Positions 1 through 8,691 of a stretch of DNA of 64,000 nucleotides are shown here, piece after piece (position 1 is the stretch's first letter; the number at the start of each line of letters is the position of its first letter). The notes under the pieces are model-generated. The model was not told where the DNA came from and searched no databases. It was given only the letters and a program-made list of their open reading frames with translations. The DNA lies in contig JAOSJO010000023.1 of the NCBI GenBank assembly GCA_027494055.1, positions 124,001-188,000 on the forward strand, in the 5' to 3' direction. Both the position numbers and the translations under genes were made by a program. This stretch comes from Anaerolineae bacterium. Its GTDB lineage: Bacteria; Chloroflexota; Anaerolineae; Aggregatilineales; JAFGMM01.

Positions 1-587
1 GCCTCCAGCACCTCGCGCGACCATTGCCGCTTCTTCACGTCGAGCAGCATCGTCCCAGCCGCGCCGGCCAGGTCGGTCGCATACGCGCCGCTCAGCCGGT
101 ACCGGATGTAGTCCTTCGGCAGGAGGATCTGCGCAACCCTGGCGTAGACCTCCGGCTCATGCTCGCGCACCCAGATGATCTTCGGCGCGGTGAAGCCCGT
201 CAGCGCCGGGTTGCCAGTGAGTTCGAGGAGCCGGTCAAACCCGACCGTCTCCGTGATCCACGCGCACTGCGCCCCGGTGCGCTGGTCGTTCCACAGGATC
301 GCCGGGCGCAGCACCTTGCCCTCGGCGTCGAGCAACACCAGGCCGTGCATCTGCCCGGTCAGGCCCACGCCGGCAATATCCCTGCCCAGGACGCCCGCCT
401 CTTTCAGCGCGCCCTGAATGCTCGACACCGTGCCCGACCACCATTCCAGCGGGTCCTGCTCCGACCAGAGCGGCTGCGGCGTGCTTAACTTGAGCGGGTG
501 CGTGACGCTGGCGAGCACTTCACCTTTTTCGTCAACAATGAGCGCTTTCGCGCCCGTGGTCGAAATGTCGATCCCAAGCAGGGCCAT
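1..587 (-). CDS. xylB: Xylulokinase (FGGY family), N-terminal part, runs off the left edge
   Basis: Kinase that phosphorylates D-xylulose to xylulose-5-phosphate for entry into the pentose phosphate pathway. The 195 codons present show the FGGY phosphate-binding start (MALLGIDISTTGAKALIVDE), the W-x-EQDP-x-EWW block and the GQMHGLVLLD motif typical of xylulokinases rather than glycerol kinases. The ATG is preceded by a GGAGAG ribosome site. The C-terminal half, with the second ATPase lobe and the FGGY signature, lies outside the window. No other xylose gene is visible, so pentose use is inferred from this gene alone. A related FGGY sugar kinase is the main alternative. Confidence 0.88.
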   Translation of the reverse strand, partial: MALLGIDISTTGAKALIVDEKGEVLASVTHPLKLSTPQPLWSEQDPLEWWSGTVSSIQGALKEAGVLGRDIAGVGLTGQMHGLVLLDAEGKVLRPAILWNDQRTGAQCAWITETVGFDRLLELTGNPALTGFTAPKIIWVREHEPEVYARVAQILLPKDYIRYRLSGAYATDLAGAAGTMLLDVKKRQWSREVLE

Positions 588-671
588 CGTTCTCTCCTTC
601 GTGTGTTGTGCAAGCCCTACGCGAAAACGAGGCAAGCCTGACGTCTCATGCCCTGTGCGAGCACGACGCGA

Positions 672-1649
672 TCACTCCAGAGGCGTGTAGAAGCCGGAGA
701 CGACAACCGAGACCGCGTCCACCTGTTCCCCACCGGCGAACGGTTCAGGCACCCTGAAGCGGAATTCAACCGACTCGCCGCTGGCGATGACCAGGTAATC
801 GCCATCGCGCTCGGCCACTTTGGCGGCGACATCGGGTGCGCCTTCCGCGCGCACCCTGACACCGCCAACCAGGACGTAGAGTTCGTCGATGAACGAAATC
901 TCTTCCCTTTCCTCGCTCACTCGAAGCACGATGGAGTCGCCAACAACGCTGACAGGCCCCAGGGGGCTGATCTCGGTTCGCTCGCTTTGCCTTCCGCGAA
1001 CGTCCCTGAGAATCTCCGTCCGGCGCTCAAAAGCGTGGCCGTTGTAAACGTACAGCCACGGGCACGCCCAGCCGTCTGCATCGGTCAGCAGGTAATCGAG
1101 CGAGACCGTCTTGCCACGCTCGATAATGACTTGCTGGTAATCGTCGGTGGATGCGCCGCCTCCTGTGATGCCCGGCCACAGGATGGCGTCCTCTCCGTGT
1201 CCGCCCTCCTCCCGGCTGACGGACGCCGCGATGAAAACAACTGCGACGCCATAGTTCCCCGGTTCGAACGCCCCTACGAAGTGGCCCTCCGGAGCGTGAT
1301 ACAGGTAATCCAAAGCCCAGGCGATCTCCTCACTGCCGTCCTCCAACAGCGGATCGCCGGGATTGGTGGGGAAACGGAGCCTCGAAAAAACTTCGTTTGG
1401 GCGGACCCTGCTTGTTTCCTTTTCAGGCATGACAAGGACAAAATGCCTGATATTCTCCGCCTGTCTTGAGTAACCAAACGTCTCGACGTAGAAATCGTCG
1501 TTGTAGTCGATGTCCACTTCCAAGAACCCGGCGTTGAGAACGGCCGGCCACCAGGTGGGGAAAAGCGTGACCGGGCACGCGACGATGAACACAATCACGG
1601 GCGTGAATACCGCCATCATCCGCACCCAGCGAGTCAGTCGGCGCCGCAT
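672..1649 (-). CDS. Hypothetical membrane-anchored or lipoprotein-like exported protein
   Basis: I do not recognise a family. The 325-residue product begins with a basic stretch (MRRRLTRWVR), then a hydrophobic segment ending in VFIVAC. That looks like either an uncleaved anchor or a weak lipobox with Cys at about position 25. The rest is soluble, acidic and rich in beta-forming residues, with Trp/Tyr-rich segments. I start at the ATG preceded by GAGGAGG rather than an ATG 12 codons upstream that lacks a ribosome site. It lies upstream of xylB on the same strand, about 85 bases away. A surface or periplasmic role is inferred only from the signal. Confidence 0.6.
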   Translation of the reverse strand: MRRRLTRWVRMMAVFTPVIVFIVACPVTLFPTWWPAVLNAGFLEVDIDYNDDFYVETFGYSRQAENIRHFVLVMPEKETSRVRPNEVFSRLRFPTNPGDPLLEDGSEEIAWALDYLYHAPEGHFVGAFEPGNYGVAVVFIAASVSREEGGHGEDAILWPGITGGGASTDDYQQVIIERGKTVSLDYLLTDADGWACPWLYVYNGHAFERRTEILRDVRGRQSERTEISPLGPVSVVGDSIVLRVSEEREEISFIDELYVLVGGVRVRAEGAPDVAAKVAERDGDYLVIASGESVEFRFRVPEPFAGGEQVDAVSVVVSGFYTPLE

Positions 1650-1762
1650 GATCAACCTCCTCACGCACAGAACTGAGACAGCCAACTGGGGGCGTCTCAG
1701 TCGCCGCCCGGTTCTGATTGGTCAGCGGACGATTGCGGCTGGTCTTTCCGAAGTGCGCCCGG

Positions 1763-2731
<969 letters not shown>

Positions 2732-2872
2732 CGTCCAGAATGCTCCTTGAACAACGTATCAAGCACAACGATATCCTTAGGTATAGATGCAACGGCAATC
2801 CGGGGGTTGCATCCGTCGTGCGATACGCCCGCTGTTGCTGTGTCGCGCGCCGTTTGTTCAGGCTGCCCGACT

Positions 2873-2878
2873 ATTATA
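2873..2878 (-). promoter_or_regulatory. Possible -10 box for trxB in a 247-base intergenic stretch (2732-2978)
   Basis: On the minus strand a perfect TATAAT lies about 140 bases upstream of the trxB start. No good -35 element is visible at 17 bases, so this is a weak call. I see no other feature in this intergenic region. Confidence 0.3.
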
Positions 2879-2978
2879 GCTGATGTGGGGCGCATGATCT
2901 ATCTTACGCACGCGCGCGGGCGCGCGCCCGTTTCTAATCGCCGTTCTGATGCCACGCACGTCGCCGCGCGGTCAGGCG

Positions 2979-3555
2979 TCACGCCGGGGCGTCGCCCGCG
3001 TCTTTGGGACGGAAATACAGGCGCAGCACCAGGTGGCCGAAGCGGAGTTCGTCGCCGTCGCGCAGCGGGTACGGCTGCCGTGGCGTCAGGCGCGTCTCGT
3101 TGAGGAAGGTGCCGTTCGGGCTGCTCAGGTCGATGAGTTGCAGGGTCTCGCCCTCGCGCCGTATCGCCGCGTGCCGCCGCGACACGCCCTTTTCAAGCGC
3201 ATCGTACAGGCTGAGATCAAGGCCGGGAAGGCGTTGTTGCTCGGATCGGAGCGGCCAATCACCAGCTCCTCTTCGAGGCGGACCTTGAGCGGCGTCCGGC
3301 TCTCCTGAACGTGGATGACCAGCGTGTCATCGGGGCCAAGCGCGCGCAGCCGCTTTGGGGCGTGGGGCTGCGGCCTGGAGCGCTGACGCCTCTGGCCGGC
3401 GTGGCAGCCTGCGCCGCCTGCGCCGCCGCGTCGCGGTCAAGCAGGCGGCCACACCGCTTGCAGATCAGCGATATGACCGGGTTCTCGTACCCACAATACG
3501 GGCAGGTGATGCGGCTATCGAGGGTCGTCGTGCGCTTCTCGCCTGGACCGCCCAT
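2979..3555 (-). CDS. Zinc-ribbon + FHA domain protein, two frameshifts
   Basis: Likely a phosphothreonine-binding adaptor. The N-terminus holds a treble-clef zinc ribbon (CPYCGYENP then CKRCGRLL). The C-terminal half is an FHA fold with GRSDPS, GVSRRHAAIRR and LSSPNGTFLN. The reading frame breaks twice, near 3335 and 3225. At both places adding one base to a run of three C/G restores a protein collinear with the next gene upstream (3627-4136). I therefore treat it as one gene. Start is the ATG at 3555 with an AGGGGAG/AGAGG site. It is the second gene of a two-gene operon with its paralogue, 71 bases apart. The PP2C phosphatase at 37.3 kb could be a functional partner, but that is inference. 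Confidence 0.75.
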
Positions 3556-3626
3556 AACCTCTGCTCCCCTATGACAGCGCGCCTCACAGAAACGCACCCG
3601 CCATCTTTGGCGGGCGCGCACAACGC

Positions 3627-4136
3627 TCACGCCGGCACGTCATGCCGGAAATAGACCTGCAGCACCAGCCGGCCCAACCGCACCTCATCGCCATCGCGCA
3701 GCACGCGCGGTTGGTGCGGCACCAGGCGCTGGCCGTTCAGGTAGGTCGAGTTCGCGCTGCCCAGATCAACAAGGTTGAGCGCGTCGCCCTGGCGGCGGAT
3801 CACGGCGTGGAGCCGCGACACGCCCTTATCGACGGCGTTGTACAGGCTGAGGTCGAGGCCTGGGGTCGAGCCGCTGATGGGGTCGTACCGCCCCAGGATC
3901 ACCTCTTCGCCGGGCCGGACGATAATCGGTTCCGCCGCGTCCCGAATGTGGACCACCAGCACGCTGTCCGGGCCAAACCGCGCCGACCCCCACTGGGGCT
4001 TGCCCTCCGAATCCTCGTGGTCTTTGAGCTGTTTCGTGGTCGCGCCCACAACCGACTTGTCCAGCGGCTGGCCGCAACCCCCACAGACCAGCGACCCCGC
4101 TGGATTCTCATGTTGGCAGTGCGGACAAACGATCAA
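3627..4136 (-). CDS. Zinc-ribbon + FHA domain protein
   Basis: A 169-residue cytoplasmic protein with an N-terminal zinc ribbon (CPHCQHENP...CGGCGQPL), a charged linker, and an FHA domain from about residue 70: LGRYDP, then KGVSRLHAVIRRQG and LGSANSTYLNGQRL. In FHA domains these supply the phosphopeptide contacts, so binding to phosphothreonine proteins is expected from the family; the ligand is unknown. The start codon is TTG, chosen because GAGGTAA sits at the right distance and the protein begins straight at the ribbon. It is a close paralogue of the next gene (2979-3555), so the pair arose by tandem duplication. It shares a divergent control region with the SDR gene. Confidence 0.85.
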   Translation of the reverse strand: MIVCPHCQHENPAGSLVCGGCGQPLDKSVVGATTKQLKDHEDSEGKPQWGSARFGPDSVLVVHIRDAAEPIIVRPGEEVILGRYDPISGSTPGLDLSLYNAVDKGVSRLHAVIRRQGDALNLVDLGSANSTYLNGQRLVPHQPRVLRDGDEVRLGRLVLQVYFRHDVPA

Positions 4137-4189
4137 CGAGTTACCTCAGTCAGCGCCAAACTGTGGCTCTTTGCTTCGCAGGCCACTTC

Positions 4190-4217
4190 ATCTTAGCATT
4201 TTCCGCGCATTTTGCAA
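4190..4217 (-). promoter_or_regulatory. Sigma-70-type promoter for the FHA gene pair
   Basis: Minus strand: TTGCAA, a 16-base spacer and TAAGAT. A TG one base before the -10 makes it an extended -10. It lies 54-81 bases upstream of the TTG start at 4136 and back-to-back with the SDR promoter. Confidence 0.45.
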
Positions 4218-4243
4218 CGTGGGCATATTGAAAAACGCTTATG

Positions 4244-4273
4244 TTTACAGATGGTATTTCAAGTTCCTATAAT
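4244..4273 (+). promoter_or_regulatory. Near-consensus sigma-70 promoter for the SDR gene
   Basis: TTTACA, an 18-base spacer and a perfect TATAAT. Transcription would begin about 4280, which rules out the upstream ATG at 4241 as the start of the SDR gene. Confidence 0.6.
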
Positions 4274-4369
4274 ACTTATATGACAGACACAGCGCGGCAA
4301 AGTGGCGGCGCATACGCGAAGAAGATACGATTGCACTGCACGCGAGGGTCACAAAGCGGGGTCGATGCT

Positions 4370-5125
4370 GTGGAAACTGCCGGCAAGAACGCGCTTATCA
4401 CCGGGGGCGCGCACCGGGTGGGCAAGGCGATCACGCTGGCGCTGGCGCGCGCGGGCGCGAACGTGATCGTCAACTACTACAGCGCGGCGCAAGAGGCCGA
4501 GGCGACCGCCGCCGAAGCGCGCGCGCTCGGCGTGGAAGCGCTGTCCATCCGCGCCGACGTGTCGGACGATGCGCAGGTCGCGGCGATGGTTGAGGCGGCG
4601 CAGGCGCGCCTCGGCCCTGTGGACATCCTCGTCAACAGCGCCTCGCGTTTCGAGAAGATCGCCATCCCGACCGACGACCTGGACATCTGGCGGCGCGTCA
4701 CGCGCACAAGCATCGACGGCGCGTTTTACTGCGCGAACGCCGTCGCACCCATGATGCTCGAAAAGGGGGCCGGCGTGATCGTCAACATCGTCGATCTTTC
4801 CGCGTGGGAACCCTGGCGGCACTTCACCGCGCACAGCGTCGGCAAGGCGGGGCTGCTGGCGCTCACGCGGCAGTTGGCCCTGGAGCTGGCCCCGGCAGTG
4901 CGCGCCAACGCCGTCGCGCCCGGCCCGGTGCTCCCGCCGCCCGATTACGACGCGGCGCAGCGCGCGCGCATCGCGCGGCGCACCCTGCTCGAACGCTGGG
5001 GCAGCCCGGAAGACGTGGCCGGCGCGGTGCTCTACCTGGTCAGCGCCGATTACGTCACCGGCGAAGTGATCGTCGTCGATGGCGGCGAACGCTTCGGGCG
5101 CGGCAAACAGCACAGCACGACCTGA
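4370..5125 (+). CDS. Short-chain dehydrogenase/reductase (FabG/pteridine-reductase-like)
   Basis: NAD(P)H-dependent oxidoreductase of the classical SDR fold. It shows the cofactor motif ITGGAHRVGKAI near the N-terminus, VDILVNSAS (the NNAG position), a catalytic-type Ser in VDLSAWEP, HSVGKAGLLAL in the YxxxK position and the APGPVLPP turn. The usual catalytic Tyr is replaced by His (HSVGK), so either the chemistry is altered or the enzyme works differently. I start at the GTG at 4370, giving eight residues before the fold. An in-frame ATG at 4280 coincides with the predicted transcription start and would give a leaderless product 30 residues longer. Substrate unknown. It stands alone on its strand. 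Confidence 0.8.
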   Translation: METAGKNALITGGAHRVGKAITLALARAGANVIVNYYSAAQEAEATAAEARALGVEALSIRADVSDDAQVAAMVEAAQARLGPVDILVNSASRFEKIAIPTDDLDIWRRVTRTSIDGAFYCANAVAPMMLEKGAGVIVNIVDLSAWEPWRHFTAHSVGKAGLLALTRQLALELAPAVRANAVAPGPVLPPPDYDAAQRARIARRTLLERWGSPEDVAGAVLYLVSADYVTGEVIVVDGGERFGRGKQHSTT

Positions 5126-5153
5126 CCCCTTTCCTAACCAGAAAAGTTTGTCT

Positions 5154-5182
5154 GGTCCCCGCGACGAAGTCCCGGGCTAATC
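5154..5182 (-). repeat. Degenerate copy of a REP-like palindromic repeat
   Basis: GGTCCCCGCGAC, then GAAGTC, then CGGGCTAAT. This matches, in opposite orientation, the palindrome found at 15139-15188 and 28221-28272. The stem carries one base loss and one mismatch. It sits in the 135-base gap between the SDR and GT2 genes. Confidence 0.5.
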
Positions 5183-5260
5183 ATATCTTGTCGCATGTTC
5201 TGCGATTAGCGCGCTTCAGTCGGGGTAAGCAAAGCGGCAACACGAAGGAGCAACCAGCCG

Positions 5261-6109
5261 GTGAAGCTCTCCATCGTCATCTGCAACTACAACACGCGCG
5301 ACGACCTCGCCCAATGCCTGGAGTCCATTGAAAGGACGCGCGGCGACCTGGCGCTTGAGGTCATCGTGGTGGACAACGCCTCGCGCGACGGCAGCACCGC
5401 GATGGTCCGTGCGCGCTTCCCCGCCGTCCACCTGATCGAGCCGGGCGCGAACCTCTGGTTCAACGGCGGCAACAACACCGGCCTGCGCGCCGCGCGGGGT
5501 GCGTATGCCCTCATCCTCAACCCGGATACGGTCGTGACGCCCGGCGCGCTCCGCACCCTGGTCGACTACCTGGACGCGCACCCCGGCGTCGGCATGGCGA
5601 CCTGCCGCATGGTCTTCCCCGACGGAACCGTGCAGCCCAACTGCTCGCGCTTCCCCGGCTTCGGCTATCTGATCCTGGTGCACAGCTTTCTTGGGAAGTT
5701 GCTCCCGCAGAAGCTGGCGGCTATCGAGCGCGCGCTGTGGTACGCAGACTGGGACCGCGAATCGACGCGCCCGGTGGAGGCCGCGCCGGGGTCGGCGTTG
5801 ATCGCGCGGCGGGCGCTCCTGGCGCGGCTGGGCTACCTGGACGAGGCGATGAAGCTCTTCTTCTCCGACATCGACCTGAGCCGCCGCGTCTGGGAGGCGG
5901 GCCGTGCCGGGGACGCGGGCGCGGAAGTGCACTACGTCGCCGAGGCGACTATCGTCCACCGCGAGCACGCGAGCATCGGACAGGCGCAGCGCCTTGCCAC
6001 GCGCATCTACTTCGACGACATGGTGATCTTCACGCGGAAGTATTATGGCGCGCCACGGGCGGCGCTGCTCGCGCGCTGCTCGCGCCCACGCGGGCCGCCA
6101 TGGCGCTGA
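5261..6109 (+). CDS. Family 2 glycosyltransferase (rhamnosyltransferase-like)
   Basis: Inverting GT-A glycosyltransferase acting at the cytoplasmic membrane on cell-surface glycans. Visible features are the start MKLSIVICNYNTRDDL, VVDNASRDGS, the loop GANLWFNGGNNTGLRAARG and the nucleotide-binding LNPDTVV in the DxD position. Further on comes FFSDIDLSRRVWEAG, as in dTDP-rhamnosyl transferases. The start is GTG with GAAGGAG upstream. The last dozen residues change character (CSRPRGPPWR). A one-base shift near 6075 would give a more helical tail ending at about 6132, so the true C-terminus may lie there. No other glycan genes are adjacent; the EPS cluster is 37 kb away. Confidence 0.85.
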   Translation: MKLSIVICNYNTRDDLAQCLESIERTRGDLALEVIVVDNASRDGSTAMVRARFPAVHLIEPGANLWFNGGNNTGLRAARGAYALILNPDTVVTPGALRTLVDYLDAHPGVGMATCRMVFPDGTVQPNCSRFPGFGYLILVHSFLGKLLPQKLAAIERALWYADWDRESTRPVEAAPGSALIARRALLARLGYLDEAMKLFFSDIDLSRRVWEAGRAGDAGAEVHYVAEATIVHREHASIGQAQRLATRIYFDDMVIFTRKYYGAPRAALLARCSRPRGPPWR

Positions 6110-6168
6110 AGCAGTCGCTAAGGCCCCGCTAGACGCTTCATGCAGGCCCCGCCAAAGCGCCGTGCGCC

Positions 6169-6672
6169 TTACGCCTCGCTCTCCCAATCCGCCCGGTCGC
6201 CGATCCACCAGCGCCACTTGGTGGGCACGCTCTTTTCAAGCGCCTTGACGTAGATGTGGGCCTTGGCATAGAAAATCAGCAGCGCTTCGCGGTATATGTG
6301 GAAATTGGCCGGCACCGTCGGCGTGAAGCCATAGCCCCGGTCGATCTGCTTCTGCAGGTCGGCCTCGCTGAGACTTTCCAGCGTGGTCTTGAGTTCCTGG
6401 TCGAGCGCGTCATACCAGGCTCTCAGCTTCTCCACGCGCGTCGCGACCTCAGCGTCAGGGTGGCGATACGAGTAGTCCTGCTTGAAGGTCTTGAATCCGT
6501 CGATGTAGGATTGCTCAATCTCGCCCATCTCCTGGCACAACGCGCCAAGCGTCAGGTTCCGCCCTGGCAGCCGGTAGGTCAGGTCCGCGTCGGTGAGCAC
6601 ATCCAGCAGGTCGCGGCGCAACTCCTGGGTTGATTCAAATAGACTCGCGTGTTCCTGCATCAGGCTATTCAT
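6169..6672 (-). CDS. DinB-like four-helix protein
   Basis: A 167-residue, mostly helical protein. It begins with a helix (QEHASLFESTQELRRDLLDV) and continues with LTLGALCQEMGEIEQSYIDG and later FHIYREALLIFYAKAHIYV. This pattern fits the DinB/YfiT-like four-helix-bundle superfamily, whose members often bind a metal through three His. The usual first His is not obvious here, so metal binding is uncertain. The ATG has GGGGAG upstream. It is followed on the other strand by nothing and lies next to the LCP gene on the same strand, 135 bases away. Function unknown. Confidence 0.6.
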   Translation of the reverse strand: MNSLMQEHASLFESTQELRRDLLDVLTDADLTYRLPGRNLTLGALCQEMGEIEQSYIDGFKTFKQDYSYRHPDAEVATRVEKLRAWYDALDQELKTTLESLSEADLQKQIDRGYGFTPTVPANFHIYREALLIFYAKAHIYVKALEKSVPTKWRWWIGDRADWESEA

Positions 6673-6807
6673 GGCAACACTCCCCTCATTAGCACGGATG
6701 TTCGGGCAACATCATACTCTGAACGCCGCGTGCTGGCAAGAGGCAAAATTCGACGACTTCGGAGGGCGGCGCGGGGAAGGGGCGCGCGCTTCCGGCGCTG
6801 CGGCGCG

Positions 6808-7884
6808 CTATTCCATGCGGAACAGGTCGCGCACGAAAGCGTCCGCCCGGTCTGGCACCACGGCCCACACGCTCCGGCCATCATCGACTGTGTTGCGCGC
6901 TACCACGCCGTCATCGTTGGCGCGCAGGGTGGCAATCTCGATGCTCTCAAGTGGCACGGAACGTGCAAACAACGCCAACTGCATAAGCTGGTCGATGGTC
7001 AGGTCGGTATCGACCCAGCCGCGCACATCGGCCCAGAGGCCGGGCAGTTGCGCGATGAACGCCGGCCAGACGTCCGGCTGCATGAGCTTTTCGCGGATCG
7101 CCAGCAGCAAGCGCTGCTGGCGGCTGATGCGCCCGTAGTCCGAGTCGACGTGCCGGGTGCGCGCGTACTTGAGCGCCGTCTCGCCGTCCAGGTGGTTCAT
7201 GCCGGCCGGGAGGTAGAGAGGATCGTAGCCAAAACCCGCATCGGGGTACGTCGGGTCAGAGAGCGGCTGCGTCAGCTCGATGTCCACGCCGCCGATGGCG
7301 TTGATGAGGCTTACAAACACCTGGAAGTCGATCACGGCGTAGGCGTCCACATCGACGCCCAGGTTGAAGTTCAGCATCTCCTTGACCGCCGGGCCGCCCG
7401 CGCCGTCCTCCGCCAGCTCTGCCAGCGCGTAGAACCGGTTCACCTGGCGCAGCGGCTCGCCGGGGATGTCGGTCCAGAACCACAGGTCGCGCGGGATGCT
7501 GAGCAGCGAGGCCGTCTGCGCCGTGGGGTTGATGTCGATCAGCATCATGGTATCGGTCATCCAGCTTGGGTTTGCCGGCCGGCTGTCGATGCCCAGCAAC
7601 ACCATCGTGAAGTGCGCGCTAGACGCCGGGGTCGGCGTCGGCGTGGGCCAGGCGGTCGCCGTGGGCATGAGGGAGGGCATCAGCGTGACCGTCGGCAACG
7701 GCGCGGCGTCCGCCGCCTGCGCCGGGGTGGGCGTGATCACGACCCAGGCAAGCGTCTGTGTCGGGGGCGGTTGCGTCGGCTCCGACAGGCTGACGTTTTC
7801 CACGAGCGGCGCGGTGGCGACGGGGCTACATCCAGCAGTGACGACAACAAGCAACAGGCCAACAACAAAGGCACGTCGATCCAT
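6808..7884 (-). CDS. LytR-CpsA-Psr (LCP) family lipoprotein
   Basis: LCP enzymes transfer glycan polymers from undecaprenyl carriers to peptidoglycan or a similar acceptor outside the membrane. The protein starts with a lipoprotein signal (VVGLLLVVVTAGCS) and a Pro/Thr-rich spacer to about residue 88. The LCP domain follows: HFTMVLLGIDSRP, SLLSIPRDLWF, INAIGGVDIEL, HLDGETALKYARTRHVDSDYGRI and RQQRLLLAIREK. The conserved Arg and Asp residues for pyrophosphate binding are present. Lipid anchoring instead of a transmembrane helix is unusual for the family. The enzyme could act on polymers made by the glycosyltransferases in this window; that link is inference. Confidence 0.9.
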   Translation of the reverse strand: MDRRAFVVGLLLVVVTAGCSPVATAPLVENVSLSEPTQPPPTQTLAWVVITPTPAQAADAAPLPTVTLMPSLMPTATAWPTPTPTPASSAHFTMVLLGIDSRPANPSWMTDTMMLIDINPTAQTASLLSIPRDLWFWTDIPGEPLRQVNRFYALAELAEDGAGGPAVKEMLNFNLGVDVDAYAVIDFQVFVSLINAIGGVDIELTQPLSDPTYPDAGFGYDPLYLPAGMNHLDGETALKYARTRHVDSDYGRISRQQRLLLAIREKLMQPDVWPAFIAQLPGLWADVRGWVDTDLTIDQLMQLALFARSVPLESIEIATLRANDDGVVARNTVDDGRSVWAVVPDRADAFVRDLFRME

Positions 7885-7948
7885 CAGAAAACTATCTCCA
7901 CATTAAACTGAGACGTGTATACCGCAAACCGGGCAAAAAACAAAGTCG

Positions 7949-7977
7949 TTTGCGTTCGGCGCTAAGGCTGTTACAAT
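7949..7977 (+). promoter_or_regulatory. Extended -10 promoter for the 8005 lipoprotein
   Basis: TTTGCG, a 17-base spacer, then TACAAT preceded by TG at the extended -10 position. Transcription would start about 30 bases before the ATG, leaving room for its GGAGG site. Confidence 0.45.
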
Positions 7978-8004
7978 CCGCTCCGGAACCATTATGGAGG
8001 CAAC

Positions 8005-8655
8005 ATGAGAAAACTGATTCTGGCCTTATCCCTCCTCGCGATCATTGCGGCTGGCGGCGGGTGCGTCACGAACACGGTGATGGTCGTCGTGACGGCGACC
8101 CCCGAACCGCCAACCACAGCGCCTCAAACGGTCGAAAGCATCCCGACGACCGAGCCGCCGCCTCCACCGACGACGACGCCGACCGCCACGCCTGAGTCGA
8201 CGGCCGGCCCGACGCCGCTGCCGGAGGGTTTCCCCACGCCCGTCGCGGCGCGCATCCTCGTGGCGGAGCAGGTCTTCGAACGAGGGCGCATGTTCTGGTT
8301 GGAGCCAAGCAAGGAGATCTGGGTCATCACGGAAGACGACAAGTGGACGCGCTTTCCGGATACCTTCGAGGAAGGGGAAGCCGAATATGACCCCGCCCTG
8401 ACACCGCCCGCCGGCCTGAGGCAGCCCATCCGTGGGTTCGGCAAGGTCTGGCGCGAGAATGACAGCGTCCGCGCCGCGCTCGGCTGGGCGAAAGACGTCG
8501 AGTACGGCTATACCACCGATTACCGGTACGACCACGGCGGCAGCATCGACCGCGCCGGAGACTACGAGGCTGGCCCCGGCGTGCACACCCTGGTCACGCT
8601 CGGCAACGAAACCGTCCACTTCTACGAGGCGGACGGGACCTGGAGCTTCGAGTAG
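8005..8655 (+). CDS. Hypothetical lipoprotein with Pro/Thr spacer
   Basis: The 216-residue product starts with a clear lipoprotein signal (LSLLAIIAAGGGC, Cys at about 20). A Pro/Thr/Glu-rich spacer runs to about residue 75. A compact C-terminal domain follows, with Trp/Tyr-rich motifs (RGRMFWLEPSKEIWV, GFGKVWRENDSVRAALGW, HFYEADGTWSFE). The GxVWRENxxVRxxLGWA pattern recurs in extracytoplasmic proteins of Chloroflexota and similar bacteria, but I cannot name its function. The ATG has GGAGG 5 bases upstream. The next gene follows 36 bases later on the same strand. Confidence 0.7.
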   Translation: MRKLILALSLLAIIAAGGGCVTNTVMVVVTATPEPPTTAPQTVESIPTTEPPPPPTTTPTATPESTAGPTPLPEGFPTPVAARILVAEQVFERGRMFWLEPSKEIWVITEDDKWTRFPDTFEEGEAEYDPALTPPAGLRQPIRGFGKVWRENDSVRAALGWAKDVEYGYTTDYRYDHGGSIDRAGDYEAGPGVHTLVTLGNETVHFYEADGTWSFE

Positions 8656-8691
8656 CGCGCTGCGCCCACCGCAGCACGGAAGGGGGCCTCA

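Noticed and set aside
4241..4243. ATG 4241 as start of the SDR gene
   Set aside because: It lies inside the promoter.
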